Of a stretch of 50,394 nucleotides of DNA, positions 7,522 through 16,902 are shown piece by piece. Numbering within the stretch: the stretch's first letter is position 1; each line of letters begins with the position of its first letter. The notes beneath the pieces are model-generated. The model did no database searches and was not told the origin of the DNA. It saw only the letters and a program-made list of their open reading frames with translations. This DNA comes from Xylanibacter ruminicola. GTDB lineage: Bacteria > Bacteroidota > Bacteroidia > Bacteroidales > Bacteroidaceae. The position numbers and the translations under genes were made by a program. The stretch lies in the NCBI RefSeq assembly GCF_900107775.1, contig NZ_FNRF01000008.1, positions 1 to 50,394 of the forward strand, in the 5' to 3' direction.

Positions 7522-9038
7522 TAGCCCAGTACTTCAATCGCACGTTTCATTCTGGCGATGGTCTCCTCCTTACCCAGGAAGGCAGAGATATCGAACATGC
7601 CAGGACCCTTACCCTCGCCAACGAGCGTGAGTCGCCATGCGTTCATTACATTACCCAGCTTATACTCCTTCTGCTCAACCCAAGCATGTACAATCTGCTC
7701 CTGATTTTCGAGCGAGAAGTCGTCGATACCCTCCAGCACACCAATCAGTTCGGTCATCACCTGAGCACTATCTTCCTTCCAGCGCTTCTTAGCAGTCTTC
7801 TCATCGTAGGCTGTAGGAGCCTCGAAGAAGAACGAGCAAAGTGGCCACATCTCGTGAACAAACGATACACGATCCTTCATCATCTCGGTAACCTTGAGGA
7901 TGCGCTCTGAAGTCTCGTTAGGACAGTGCTCCTTCACGATAGGCTCGAAGAGAGCAGCAATCTCCTCGTTACTCTTCTTCAGGATATACTCGTGGTTGAA
8001 CCAAACAGCCTTCTCGAAGGCGAACTTGGCACCAGCCTTAGAGCACTTAGAGATATCGAACAGAGGAACCAGCTCATCGAGTGAGAAGATTTCCTGCTCG
8101 GTTCCAGGATTCCATCCAAGCAGAGCCAGAAAGTTGATAACAGCCTCGGGGAAGTAGCCATCCTCACGATAACCGCGAGAAGTCTCACCACTCTTAGGAT
8201 CTTTCCACAGCAGTGGGAATACAGGGAATCCCAGACGGTCGCCATCACGCTTCGACAGCTTACCCTTACCATCGGGCTTGAGCAGCAATGGCAGGTGAGC
8301 AAACTGAGGCATGGTATCCTCCCAGCCAAAGGCACGGTACAACATCACGTGCAACGGTGCAGAAGGCAACCATTCCTCACCACGGATAACGTGAGAGATC
8401 TCCATCAGGTGGTCGTCAACGATATTAGCCAGATGATAGGTAGGCAACTCGTCGGCACTCTTATAAAGTACCTTGTCATCACAGATATCACTCTTTACAC
8501 GTACCTCGCCACGAATCAGGTCGTTAACCAGGATCTCCTGACCAGCCTCGACCTTGAAGCGAACCACATACTGCTTACCCTCGGCAATCAGTTTCTCAAC
8601 CTCTTCCTTAGGCATAGTCAGCGAGTTGCGCATCTGACCGCGGGTATGACAATCATACTGGAAGTTCTGAATCTCAGCACGCTTAGCTTCCAACTCCTCT
8701 GGCGTATCGAAAGCAATATAAGCCTTATCGGCATCCAGCAACTGCTGAACGTATTTCTTGTAAATATCACGACGTTCGCTCTGGCGATAAGGACCCTTGT
8801 CGCCACCAAAGCTAACACCTTCATCAAACTTGATACCGAGCCACTTGAACGACTCGATGATATACTCCTCGGCACCAGGTACGAAACGGTTACTATCGGT
8901 ATCCTCGATACGGAAAACCAGATCGCCACCATGCTGCTTGGCAAACAGGTAGTTATACAATGCTGTGCGCACACCACCAATGTGCAAAGCACCCGTTGGA
9001 CTGGGTGCAAAACGTACTCTAACTCTTCTTTCTGACAT
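7521..9038 (-). CDS. gltX: Glutamate--tRNA ligase
   Basis: A 505-residue class I aminoacyl-tRNA synthetase that charges tRNA-Glu. The HIGH-type motif PSPTGALHIGG lies at the N-terminus, and the KMSKS-type motif GKLSKRDGDRLGFP lies near the middle. The C-terminal anticodon-binding domain follows, with no gap or frameshift. The start is ATG 9038; the in-frame extension to 9044 begins with TTG. It is the first gene of the gltX-kdtA-metallophosphoesterase operon and is transcribed from the promoter at 9058-9066. Confidence 0.96.
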   Translation of the reverse strand: MSERRVRVRFAPSPTGALHIGGVRTALYNYLFAKQHGGDLVFRIEDTDSNRFVPGAEEYIIESFKWLGIKFDEGVSFGGDKGPYRQSERRDIYKKYVQQLLDADKAYIAFDTPEELEAKRAEIQNFQYDCHTRGQMRNSLTMPKEEVEKLIAEGKQYVVRFKVEAGQEILVNDLIRGEVRVKSDICDDKVLYKSADELPTYHLANIVDDHLMEISHVIRGEEWLPSAPLHVMLYRAFGWEDTMPQFAHLPLLLKPDGKGKLSKRDGDRLGFPVFPLLWKDPKSGETSRGYREDGYFPEAVINFLALLGWNPGTEQEIFSLDELVPLFDISKCSKAGAKFAFEKAVWFNHEYILKKSNEEIAALFEPIVKEHCPNETSERILKVTEMMKDRVSFVHEMWPLCSFFFEAPTAYDEKTAKKRWKEDSAQVMTELIGVLEGIDDFSLENQEQIVHAWVEQKEYKLGNVMNAWRLTLVGEGKGPGMFDISAFLGKEETIARMKRAIEVLG

Positions 9039-9057
9039 AATCAATTAAAATTTGTGT

Positions 9058-9066
9058 GCAAAGTTA
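9058..9066 (-). promoter_or_regulatory. gltX operon promoter, -7 box TAACTTTGC
   Basis: TAACTTTGC on the minus strand lies 20 bases before the gltX ATG. It is back-to-back with the promoter at 9090-9098, so the two divergent operons share a spacer of under 90 bases. Confidence 0.7.
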
Positions 9067-9089
9067 CAAAAAAATTGAGAGTTTTTTCG

Positions 9090-9098
9090 TATTTTTGC
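9090..9098 (+). promoter_or_regulatory. Promoter of the 7TM-HD gene, -7 box TATTTTTGC
   Basis: TATTTTTGC matches TAnnTTTGC, with a TTG near 9075. It lies inside a possible N-terminal extension of the reading frame (from 9056), so translation most likely starts at ATG 9125. Confidence 0.6.
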
Positions 9099-9124
9099 AC
9101 CATAATTGCATAAAATACGTAGAA

Positions 9125-11176
9125 ATGAGTAGTTTTAACATTAAAAACGACCTAACTTGGCGTGATTTTCTCATTCGTTTGGGTCTGATCATCATAACTG
9201 TTGCCATCATCGTATGGATGATGCCACGCAGCAGTCAGCACAATTTCAAGATCGAAAAAGGCCGACCTTGGATATATACCGACCTGAAAGCGCCATTCGA
9301 CTTCCCCATCTACAAGAGTGATGAAGCCGTGAAGGCCGAACGCGACAGCATCATGAAGCAATACGAGCCGTATTACATCATGAACAGCGAGATTGTGGGC
9401 AAACAAGTACGCCAGTTCTCGAAAGACTACTCAAACGGAATTCCCGGACTGCATAACGATTACATCAGCATTATCTCAAACCGTTTGCACCGTCTGTATG
9501 AGCAGGGTATCATGAGTAATTCTGAGTATGCCAAAATCAGTAAGGACACCTCTCGATTTGTGCGTATCGTCAGCGGAAAGAACGCCACCAGCTCACAAAT
9601 CAGTCATGTATACTCGGTGGTATCAGCCTACGAACAACTGTTTCAGGATCAGACACTTGCCAAGCATCGCGAGGTGCTGCAGAAATGCAACCTGAATGAT
9701 TATATCACACCTAACCTTACCTACGACAAGGAACGCAGCGAGGCCAGTTTGAACGACCTACAGAACAGTATTCCACTGGCCAGCGGACTGGTACAGCGAG
9801 GTGAGAAGATTATCGACCGTGGTGATATCGTCGACGGCAAGACCTACAATAAACTACTATCGTTCCAAAAGGAGATGGAGCGCCAGAATGTTGATCAGGA
9901 GAAGATTCGCCTGAACATTATGGGACAGTTGCTGTACACATCCATCCTGATTACCTGCTTTACCATCTTCCTCACCCTGTTCAGGAAAGATTACTTTGAG
10001 AAAGTACGATCTACCACCATGCTGTATGCACTCATCGTGCTGTTTACGATTATAGCCTCGGCGATGGTAGAGCACAGCGTACTGCATGTTTATATCGTAC
10101 CGTTTGCAATGGTACCTATCTTTATCCGAGTGTTCATGGACTCGCGAACAGCCTTCATGGCACACGCCACGATGGTTCTCACCTGCGCCTGCTTCCTGCA
10201 GTACCCGTTGGAGTTTGTAGCCGTTGAACTGGTAGCCGGATTGGTAGCCATCTTCTCGCTGCGCGAACTGTCGAGTCGTTCACAGCTGTTCTGGACAGCC
10301 GTATCGGTAACCTTGGCAGGAATTCTTACAAACCTGGCACTCGACTGGATACGTATCAACGACATCTCAAAAATCAGCTATAGCGAGTACAACTACCTGA
10401 TTATCAACGGTGTACTACTATTCTGCTCATATCCCTTACTCTATGTTATCGAGAAAGCATTCGGTTTTACATCCAACATTACGCTGATTGAGCTATCGGA
10501 TATGAACAAGGCTGTACTGCGCAAGATGAGCGAGGTTGCCCCAGGCACTTTCCAGCACTCTATTCAGGTAGGTAACCTGGCTGCCGAGATTGCCAACAAG
10601 ATTGGTGCCAAGAGTCAGTTGGTACGTACTGGTGCACTGTATCATGATATCGGTAAGATTGTTAATCCTATCTATTTTACCGAAAACCAGTCGGGTGTAA
10701 ATCCACACGAGAAGATGAATCCGATAGACAGCGCCCAGATGATTATCAGTCATGTTACCGAGGGTACCAAACTGGCCGACAAGTACAACCTGCCCAATGT
10801 GATCAAGGAATTTATTACCACCCACCACGGACAGGGAAAAACCAAGTACTTCTACGTACAATATAAGAATGCTCACCCCAACGACGATGTCGACGACCTG
10901 CTGTTTACCTACCCTGGTCCAAATCCGTTTACTAAGGAACAGGCCATTCTGATGATGGCCGACACCGTAGAAGCTGCCTCGCGTTCGCTGCCCGACTACA
11001 CTGAGAAGTCGATTCGCGAGCTGGTAAACAGACTGATTGATGCCCAGGTGGCAGAGGGATACTTTAAGGAGTGCCCCATCACCTTCCGTGATATTGCCTA
11101 TGCCAAAACCGTGCTGATAGAGAAGTTAAAGACCATCTATCACACCCGTTTGAGCTATCCTGAGCTGAAAAAGTAA
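9125..11176 (+). CDS. 7TM-HD family phosphohydrolase (PgpH-like, probable c-di-AMP phosphodiesterase)
   Basis: A 683-residue membrane protein. It has one N-terminal membrane helix (LGLIIITVAIIVWMM), an extracytoplasmic 7TMR-HDED region (to about residue 270), a cluster of seven membrane helices (about 275-450) and a cytoplasmic HD domain. The HD metal ligands are visible: His478 (FQHSIQVGN), His507-Asp508 (YHDIGK), and later His residues in FITTHHGQG. PgpH of Listeria has this architecture and degrades c-di-AMP to pApA; the same role here is inferred. I chose ATG 9125 because the upstream extension covers the promoter. The gene is monocistronic and followed by hairpins at 11201-11246. Confidence 0.88.
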   Translation: MSSFNIKNDLTWRDFLIRLGLIIITVAIIVWMMPRSSQHNFKIEKGRPWIYTDLKAPFDFPIYKSDEAVKAERDSIMKQYEPYYIMNSEIVGKQVRQFSKDYSNGIPGLHNDYISIISNRLHRLYEQGIMSNSEYAKISKDTSRFVRIVSGKNATSSQISHVYSVVSAYEQLFQDQTLAKHREVLQKCNLNDYITPNLTYDKERSEASLNDLQNSIPLASGLVQRGEKIIDRGDIVDGKTYNKLLSFQKEMERQNVDQEKIRLNIMGQLLYTSILITCFTIFLTLFRKDYFEKVRSTTMLYALIVLFTIIASAMVEHSVLHVYIVPFAMVPIFIRVFMDSRTAFMAHATMVLTCACFLQYPLEFVAVELVAGLVAIFSLRELSSRSQLFWTAVSVTLAGILTNLALDWIRINDISKISYSEYNYLIINGVLLFCSYPLLYVIEKAFGFTSNITLIELSDMNKAVLRKMSEVAPGTFQHSIQVGNLAAEIANKIGAKSQLVRTGALYHDIGKIVNPIYFTENQSGVNPHEKMNPIDSAQMIISHVTEGTKLADKYNLPNVIKEFITTHHGQGKTKYFYVQYKNAHPNDDVDDLLFTYPGPNPFTKEQAILMMADTVEAASRSLPDYTEKSIRELVNRLIDAQVAEGYFKECPITFRDIAYAKTVLIEKLKTIYHTRLSYPELKK

Positions 11177-11200
11177 ATCCATTTATGCACAAAACCACCC

Positions 11201-11246
11201 AAAAGTGTGCAAAAACCTGCACACTTTTGCACATTTGTGCAGGTTT
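11201..11246 (+). terminator. Overlapping hairpins downstream of the 7TM-HD gene (possible terminator or switch)
   Basis: Hairpin A has a perfect 10-bp stem: AAAAGTGTGC (11201-11210), 8-base loop, GCACACTTTT (11219-11228). Hairpin B also has a perfect 10-bp stem: AAACCTGCAC (11213-11222) with GTGCAGGTTT (11237-11246). They share bases 11219-11222, so they cannot both form. A resembles a weak intrinsic terminator 24 bases after the stop codon. Confidence 0.5.
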
Positions 11247-11313
11247 GTGTGCAATTTTCGTTAAACAACGTTAACTTTGTGTACGCAAACATAAGATTTT
11301 AAAACATTCACTA

Positions 11314-11322
11314 TACCTTTGC
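11314..11322 (+). promoter_or_regulatory. Promoter of the FadL-like porin gene, -7 box TACCTTTGC
   Basis: TACCTTTGC lies 29 bases before the ATG at 11352 and matches TAnnTTTGC. Confidence 0.65.
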
Positions 11323-11351
11323 AGCCGATTTTGAAAAAAAGTGTTTAAATT

Positions 11352-12836
11352 ATGAAAAAGATGAATGTCTTGCTGGCCAGCCTGATGCTGACAGCAGCTA
11401 CAACAACAGCCACAGCAGGTGGCATCTTAACCAACACCAATCAGAGTATCGACTTTTTGCGCAATCCTGCGCGAGATGCAGCCATCGGTCTTGATGGAGT
11501 ATACAGTAACCCCGCCGGTGTAGCCTTCATGCCCGAAGGTTTCTATTTAGGTATCAACTGGCAGTATGCTCACCAGACCCGTACTATCGAGTGCAACAAT
11601 CCGCTGTTTGCTTTAGGCAAGAAGAACAACGGTCAGAGCACCAAGACTTTCGAGGGTATTGCCGATGCACCATTTCTCCCCTCAATCCAGGCCGCTTACA
11701 ACAAGGGCAACTGGAGTTTGCAGTTTAACTTCTCAGTTCCTGGTGGTGGTGGAGCCTGTGAGTTCCAGGACGGACTGGGTTCGTTCGAGAGCGTAGTTGG
11801 TGGTATTGCCAACCAGCTGAAGCCTCTGGGCGCTACCGGTTACGATATGGATGGCTACATGCAGGGCCGTCAGTATTACTTTGGCTTCCAGCTTGGTGCA
11901 GCTTACAAGATTACAAAAGACCTGTCGGTTTATGGTGGTCTGCGTGTGCTTTACGGCACAGCTACCTACAAGGCTAAGATCAGCAACATCATGGTAAACA
12001 CCGCTAATGGTTATCTGGACTTCGGTAGCTTCCTGCAGGGAGCAACAACCACCATTGATGCTGGTATCAGCAAGGTTAACGCTGGTATTGCCCAGTATCA
12101 GGCAGCAGGCGTTGACGTTCCTGCCGAGCTCACAACTCAGCTGGCCCAGTTAGAGGGCACCAAGCAGAGTCTGAACTCACTGCAGAAGTACTCACAGGGT
12201 GTAAACCTGTTGTGTAACCAGTCGAGCGTAGGTGTAGCTCCAGTTATTGGTATCGACTGGCGCGTAGGTAAGTTCAACTTCGCTGCTAAGTACGAGGCTA
12301 AGACCGAGATTCACATGAAGAACGAGTCGACCGTTAACGAGGCTAGCGAGATTCCCGCTGTTAATAAGTTCCGCGATGGCGAGAAGATTGACGAGGACTC
12401 ACCTGCACAGCTGGCAGTTGGTGCTATGTGGAATATCAGCGACGACTTCCGTCTGAACGTAGGCTATCATCACTTCTTTGATAAGGACGTAAAGTGGTAT
12501 AACAATACTCAGGATCTGCTGGGTGGCGGTACCAACGAGTACCTGGCTGGTGCAGAGTGGGATTTGACCAACAAGCTCACCATCAGTGGTGGTGGTCAGA
12601 TTACCCGTTATCAGCTTACCGACGAGTATATGAACGATATGTCATTCGTAGTAAACAGCTACAGCTTAGGTTTCGGCTTTAACTACAAGGCTGCCGACAA
12701 CATCACTCTGAAGGCTGCTTACTTCCAGACCAATTACGGTCACTACGATCGTGTTACTTCAACCGAGCCACTGATCAGCGACTCATTTACACGTACCAAC
12801 CGCGTACTGGGTATTGGTTGCGAACTGAATTTTTAA
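11352..12836 (+). CDS. OmpP1/FadL family outer-membrane transport protein
   Basis: A 494-residue outer-membrane beta-barrel protein. It has a cleavable signal peptide (MKKMNVLLASLMLTAATTTATAGG) and the family's N-terminal NPARDAAIGLDGVYSNPAGVAF segment (short helix and NPA motif plugging the barrel). Amphipathic strands with aromatic girdles follow, ending in ELNF with a C-terminal Phe. FadL-type proteins let hydrophobic compounds such as fatty acids cross the outer membrane by lateral diffusion; the substrate here is unknown. The gene is monocistronic with its own promoter and converges with priA across 8 bases. Confidence 0.88.
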   Translation: MKKMNVLLASLMLTAATTTATAGGILTNTNQSIDFLRNPARDAAIGLDGVYSNPAGVAFMPEGFYLGINWQYAHQTRTIECNNPLFALGKKNNGQSTKTFEGIADAPFLPSIQAAYNKGNWSLQFNFSVPGGGGACEFQDGLGSFESVVGGIANQLKPLGATGYDMDGYMQGRQYYFGFQLGAAYKITKDLSVYGGLRVLYGTATYKAKISNIMVNTANGYLDFGSFLQGATTTIDAGISKVNAGIAQYQAAGVDVPAELTTQLAQLEGTKQSLNSLQKYSQGVNLLCNQSSVGVAPVIGIDWRVGKFNFAAKYEAKTEIHMKNESTVNEASEIPAVNKFRDGEKIDEDSPAQLAVGAMWNISDDFRLNVGYHHFFDKDVKWYNNTQDLLGGGTNEYLAGAEWDLTNKLTISGGGQITRYQLTDEYMNDMSFVVNSYSLGFGFNYKAADNITLKAAYFQTNYGHYDRVTSTEPLISDSFTRTNRVLGIGCELNF

Positions 12837-12844
12837 GTATTTGA

Positions 12845-15100
12845 TTATAGCGGATCTACATCAAAGTAGATCTGAAGCGACGAATAGCGCTTGTCTTGTA
12901 GCATCTGCTGCTGGGCAAGCGCTAAATATTTACGCACGTCGACCATACCGATGCCTGGTTCTAACTTAAGCACCAACTTACGGATAGAGAGCGACTTAAC
13001 TTTAGCGATGGCAGGTTTGTCGGGACCTAACACGCGGGCCGAGAACCACTGGCGCAGTCTACTGCCCATCTCAATACCAGCCGACTCAACCACAGCATCT
13101 GAGCGGTGTTTCAGGTAAACATAGATTAAGCGATAATAAGGCGGATAATGGAAATGCTGGCGCTCGGCTATCAGCGAACGGTACAATCCGGCATAATCGT
13201 TCTGCACTACTTGTTGGATAACGGGTAGTGTTGGCGATTTTGTTTGCAGGATAACCAAGCCCTGTTTGCCCTTGCGACCGGCTCGACCTGCCACCTGAGC
13301 CATCATCATATAAGCCTGCTCGTAAGCACGGAAATCAGGGTAGTTCAGCATGTTGTCGGCATTCAGAATACCTACAACTGATACCTTATCAAAATCCAAG
13401 CCCTTAGATATCATCTGGGTACCTATCAACAGATTGGTACGCCCTGCCGAGAAATCGCTGATGATACGTTCGTAGGCATTACGGGTACGGGTGGTATCAA
13501 GGTCCATACGGGCAATACGGGCCTCAGGGAAAATATCACGTAACTGGTCTTCAATCTTCTCGGTGCCGTAACCCTTGGTTATTAAATCATGTCCACCACA
13601 GGCAGGGCACTCGGTGGGTACCTGGTAGGTGTAGCCGCAATAGTGACAGGTAAGCTGATTCATATTGCGATGCAACGTCAGCGACACGTCGCAATGCTGA
13701 CAATGAGGCACCCAGCCACATTGCTTGCATTCTATCATGGGTGCATAGCCACGACGGTTCTGGAAGTATATCACCTGCTCGCCTCGCTCCAATGCCTCGC
13801 GGGTCTTCGCCAACAACAAAGGTGAGAACGCACCGTTCATCATCTTGCGGTGCTGCAAGTCCTTGATATCAACCACCTGGATATCAGGCAGCTGAATACC
13901 TTTATAACGTTGGAAAAGCTCTACCAAACCATACTTACCCGTTTTAGCATTATGATAGGTCTCGAGCGACGGCGTGGCAGTACCTAACAATGTCTTGGCG
14001 CCATACATCTGTGCCAGCATGATGGCAGCCGAACGGGCATGATACCGCGGTGCAGGGTCCTGCTGTTTATACGAGGTTACATGCTCCTCATCCACAATAA
14101 TCAGTCCTAAGTTCTGGAAAGGCAGCAGCACGGCACTACGCGCACCCAGAATCACATCATAGGGATGCTTCGAGAGCTGTTTCTGCCATATTTCCACACG
14201 CTCGGCATCCGAGTATTTACTGTGATAGATGCCCAGGCGATTACCAAACACTCGCTGCAGGCGTTGCATCATCTGTACCGTAAGGGCAATCTCGGGCAAC
14301 AGATAAAGCACCTGCTGATGCTTATCCAACGCCTGCTGTATCAGGTGGATATAAATCTCGGTTTTACCGCTCGAGGTCACGCCATGCAGCAGCGTCACGT
14401 TCTTCTGCAGAAACGAGAACTGTATCTGGTTAAACGCTTCCTGCTGTACATCACTCAGCGGTTTGATATGTTCAGGATGCGGGTCGCCACCAAAGTTCAA
14501 TCGACCCACCTCTTTATCATAGGTTTCCAACACACCACGCTGCACCAAGGCGTTTACCGACTGCAGGGTGTGTCCCTGGTTAATCAACTCGTCGCGGGTT
14601 ATCTCGAACTGTTCCTCGGTCTGTCCCAACTGGTCCCAACCCGAGAGTTCCAGATAATCCAGGAAAGCCTTGAGCTGCTTAGGAGCACGCTGCAGCATAT
14701 CGATAGCCACATGCAAGGCCTGCTCGCTGCGGAACTTAGGCGATAGCTGGATGTAAAGTTCGGTACGTGGACGATAACCATCCTCGGCTTTCAGTCCCGA
14801 CGGGAGTGCAGCCTTATACACCTCGCCTATGGGCGACATGTAATAATCGGCTATCCACTGCCACAACTTCAGCTGGTTATCTGTAATGATAGGGGTAGCG
14901 TCCATCACCTGACTGATGGGCTTTACCTGATAGTCCTTAGGTTTATCATTGTGCAATCGGGCCACAATACCCAAGTAGGTTTTGCTACGCCCGAAGGTTA
15001 CCAGTACGCGCATACCAATACCTACGCTCATGCCATCGGGCACAGCGTAGGTAAAAAGTCCTGTTAACGGAACAGGTAATATGATATCCGCGTAACTCAC
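12845..15100 (-). CDS. priA: Primosomal protein N' (replication restart helicase)
   Basis: A 751-residue DNA helicase that reloads the replisome at collapsed forks. The order is an N-terminal 3'-DNA-binding domain (MSYADIILPVPLTGLFTYAVPD), a winged helix, helicase lobe 1 with Walker A GVTSSGKTEIY (about residues 240-250) and VDEEH (about 337), a zinc-binding region with eight Cys (CKQCGW, CQHC, CHYCGY, CPACGG), and lobe 2 (MAQVAGRAGRKGKQG). It begins with GTG at 15100, 3 bases after the upstream beta-barrel gene, so it is probably read from that gene's promoter. Confidence 0.95.
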   Translation of the reverse strand: MSYADIILPVPLTGLFTYAVPDGMSVGIGMRVLVTFGRSKTYLGIVARLHNDKPKDYQVKPISQVMDATPIITDNQLKLWQWIADYYMSPIGEVYKAALPSGLKAEDGYRPRTELYIQLSPKFRSEQALHVAIDMLQRAPKQLKAFLDYLELSGWDQLGQTEEQFEITRDELINQGHTLQSVNALVQRGVLETYDKEVGRLNFGGDPHPEHIKPLSDVQQEAFNQIQFSFLQKNVTLLHGVTSSGKTEIYIHLIQQALDKHQQVLYLLPEIALTVQMMQRLQRVFGNRLGIYHSKYSDAERVEIWQKQLSKHPYDVILGARSAVLLPFQNLGLIIVDEEHVTSYKQQDPAPRYHARSAAIMLAQMYGAKTLLGTATPSLETYHNAKTGKYGLVELFQRYKGIQLPDIQVVDIKDLQHRKMMNGAFSPLLLAKTREALERGEQVIYFQNRRGYAPMIECKQCGWVPHCQHCDVSLTLHRNMNQLTCHYCGYTYQVPTECPACGGHDLITKGYGTEKIEDQLRDIFPEARIARMDLDTTRTRNAYERIISDFSAGRTNLLIGTQMISKGLDFDKVSVVGILNADNMLNYPDFRAYEQAYMMMAQVAGRAGRKGKQGLVILQTKSPTLPVIQQVVQNDYAGLYRSLIAERQHFHYPPYYRLIYVYLKHRSDAVVESAGIEMGSRLRQWFSARVLGPDKPAIAKVKSLSIRKLVLKLEPGIGMVDVRKYLALAQQQMLQDKRYSSLQIYFDVDPL

Positions 15101-15103
15101 CCC

Positions 15104-15712
15104 TTAGAAGAAGTAAGCAACCGAAAGCTGCCAAGAATTGGCCTTAGTTTTTCCCGTAACCTGCTTCCAGGCAGCATCGGGTACATCTTTTAGTATATCA
15201 AACTCACCTGTTGTACCCATAGCAATGTTGTAGTTAGCAGATACCTGAAGATGATTAAGGAGCATCAAACCTAAACCCACATTTGCGCTCAAGCTTGAGT
15301 CCTTCATGCGCCAATCAAGTGCCTCATTCACCAGATTTGTCTTTTTATCACCCACATTAAAGCCAAATTGAGGACCAGCAAAGATGTAAATGCTTGCAGT
15401 ATTACCCAAGCCAAAACCATAACGAAGGTTAATGGGAATCTGAATTGACTGCTGCTTAAGTTTCTCATCATTAACCTCAGCCGAACGCTGATCGTACAAG
15501 GCTGATGCATCAATGCCAAGACCTATCACTGGGAGCGTAAAATTAAGAGTCGGACCAATAAAGAAACCAGTCTGATTCGACTTATCAAATGCCGAATTGT
15601 CGAACTTCATATTAGTCAGGTTAAGGCCACCCTTAACACCAAACTTCACCTGTGCCTGAGCAGCAACAGTCATTGTTGCCAGCAGCACTACTAAAGTAAA
15701 AAATTTCTTCAT
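15104..15712 (-). CDS. Porin-family outer-membrane beta-barrel protein
   Basis: A 202-residue protein of the small eight-stranded barrel type (PF13568-like). It has a signal peptide (MKKFFTLVVLLATMTVAAQAQ), then VKFGVKGGLNLTNMKFD, which is the standard first strand of this family. The YGFGLGNTASIYIFAGPQFG strand lies in the middle, and the protein ends in WQLSVAYFF with a terminal Phe. No specific function can be assigned. It has its own promoter (15754-15762) and is followed by priA after 3 bases, an unusual pairing of an envelope gene with a replication gene. Confidence 0.85.
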   Translation of the reverse strand: MKKFFTLVVLLATMTVAAQAQVKFGVKGGLNLTNMKFDNSAFDKSNQTGFFIGPTLNFTLPVIGLGIDASALYDQRSAEVNDEKLKQQSIQIPINLRYGFGLGNTASIYIFAGPQFGFNVGDKKTNLVNEALDWRMKDSSLSANVGLGLMLLNHLQVSANYNIAMGTTGEFDILKDVPDAAWKQVTGKTKANSWQLSVAYFF

Positions 15713-15753
15713 AACTTATACCAATTATTAATGTTAATGAATCATTCCACGGC

Positions 15754-15762
15754 GCAAAGTTA
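15754..15762 (-). promoter_or_regulatory. Promoter of the beta-barrel/priA pair, -7 box TAACTTTGC
   Basis: TAACTTTGC on the minus strand lies 41 bases before the ATG at 15712. It sits just beyond the likely terminator of the gldN operon. Confidence 0.68.
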
Positions 15763-15782
15763 CGAAAAAAGTTGGAATCGAA

Positions 15783-15816
15783 AAGGGAATAACCTTTTTT
15801 TTTCGATTATTCCCTT
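15783..15816 (-). terminator. Likely terminator of the porP-gldN operon
   Basis: A perfect 10-bp inverted repeat (AAGGGAATAA 15783-15792 and TTATTCCCTT 15807-15816) with a 14-base loop lies 14 bases after the gldN stop. On the minus strand it continues TTCGATTCC, so the T-run is weak. Confidence 0.55.
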
Positions 15817-15829
15817 GTATTTTGACTAA

Positions 15830-16885
15830 TTAATGGCGCTGTCGACGCACCGACACGCGGGCACCGCTATTGCTGCTACCACTCGATTTCTCGGTCTTGA
15901 AACTCTTCTGCTTAGCTACCTTTACGCCCTTGGTTGCGGCGGGTTTATTCTTGGCAGCCTTCACCTTCTTGTCGGCCTTGCTATCCTTCAGGGCAGCTAT
16001 GCTATCCAGTGAGTCGCGCTTGGCAGGATCGCCGAAAATCGTTTTCTTAAAACCTTCCAGTTCGGCCTCGATACGCTTCTGCTCGGCAGTCATCTTAGCC
16101 TCATCACCACCACACAACTGCAGCAGTGTTTTACCCTGTGCATTGTTGGTTTTATAGATTTTTCCACGATACATATTAAGCGTGAAGAAATCGTCCATCG
16201 ATACGGTAGCGGCATTGTTCATACTGCTGGCCATCACTGTCTGACGGTTCAGGTAGGGTTCCAAGTCGCTGTATTTCACCCAGAACAGAGGGTACTGCGT
16301 TGCCTCGCCACCAAACTCGTCCATCATAATGGGACACAAGGCCTGCACCTTGATGTGGAACGACGAGTTGGCCTGATCGTAATAGGCACTCTCCTTCAGA
16401 TAGTACTTCTTCACCATCGCCGAGGGGATATCGCTGTTGTCCACACGTATCTTACCATCCTTTTCCTCGTAATAAATATGGTAGTTGTCCAGCAGGGCCT
16501 TCATATCAGTCTTGGTGGCATCGGTAAACACATCACTGCCATCGGTAGGATACTCATACACGGGAATATAGCCGTTCAGCGCCAGCTTAAAGATATAGGT
16601 AAACAAGTTCAGCTGTTTGCCCTGTGGTTCTACTGGATAGTAGAGTCCGCCATTGGCATCATCCTCCAATGATATCTCACGATAGATATCACGACGCCAC
16701 ACCACCTCTTCGGGCATCTCTACAGCTGTGGGGAATGATATCTGTGCGCGCATCGACATAGCCGAAGATGCTGCATTCTGCTTGGCTTGCTGCTGAGCCT
16801 GCTGCTCGGCACGGCGCTGTGGTGGCTGAGCCACTGCTGCACTCACTATCAGCGCGAGGGTTGATATGAACAATAATCTCTTCAT
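15830..16885 (-). CDS. gldN: Type IX secretion / gliding protein GldN (PorN)
   Basis: A 351-residue periplasmic protein with a signal peptide (MKRLLFISTLALIVSAAVAQ). The body is a GldN domain (about 55-280), with VVWRRDIYREISLEDDANG, the family's opening, and LYYPVEPQGKQLNLFTYIF. In Porphyromonas, PorN pairs with PorK to form the ring-shaped complex below the outer membrane. It is the last gene of the operon, 17 bases after gldM. The C-terminal 60 or so residues are a lysine/serine-rich tail (KADKKVKAAKNK, KSSGSSNSG) that is probably disordered. Confidence 0.92.
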   Translation of the reverse strand: MKRLLFISTLALIVSAAVAQPPQRRAEQQAQQQAKQNAASSAMSMRAQISFPTAVEMPEEVVWRRDIYREISLEDDANGGLYYPVEPQGKQLNLFTYIFKLALNGYIPVYEYPTDGSDVFTDATKTDMKALLDNYHIYYEEKDGKIRVDNSDIPSAMVKKYYLKESAYYDQANSSFHIKVQALCPIMMDEFGGEATQYPLFWVKYSDLEPYLNRQTVMASSMNNAATVSMDDFFTLNMYRGKIYKTNNAQGKTLLQLCGGDEAKMTAEQKRIEAELEGFKKTIFGDPAKRDSLDSIAALKDSKADKKVKAAKNKPAATKGVKVAKQKSFKTEKSSGSSNSGARVSVRRQRH

Positions 16886-16902
16886 ACTATCTTGTACTTT
16901 TT

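Noticed and set aside
12497..12503. Single GTATAAC copies elsewhere (also near 20822 and 45314)
   Set aside because: They are inside coding sequence without the 19-base spacing, and some chance copies of a 7-mer are expected in 50 kb.
12853..12872. Short inverted repeat GATCTAC/GTAGATC at the fadL-like/priA junction
   Set aside because: The stem is 7 bp without a T-run and lies inside the end of priA, so I do not call it a terminator.
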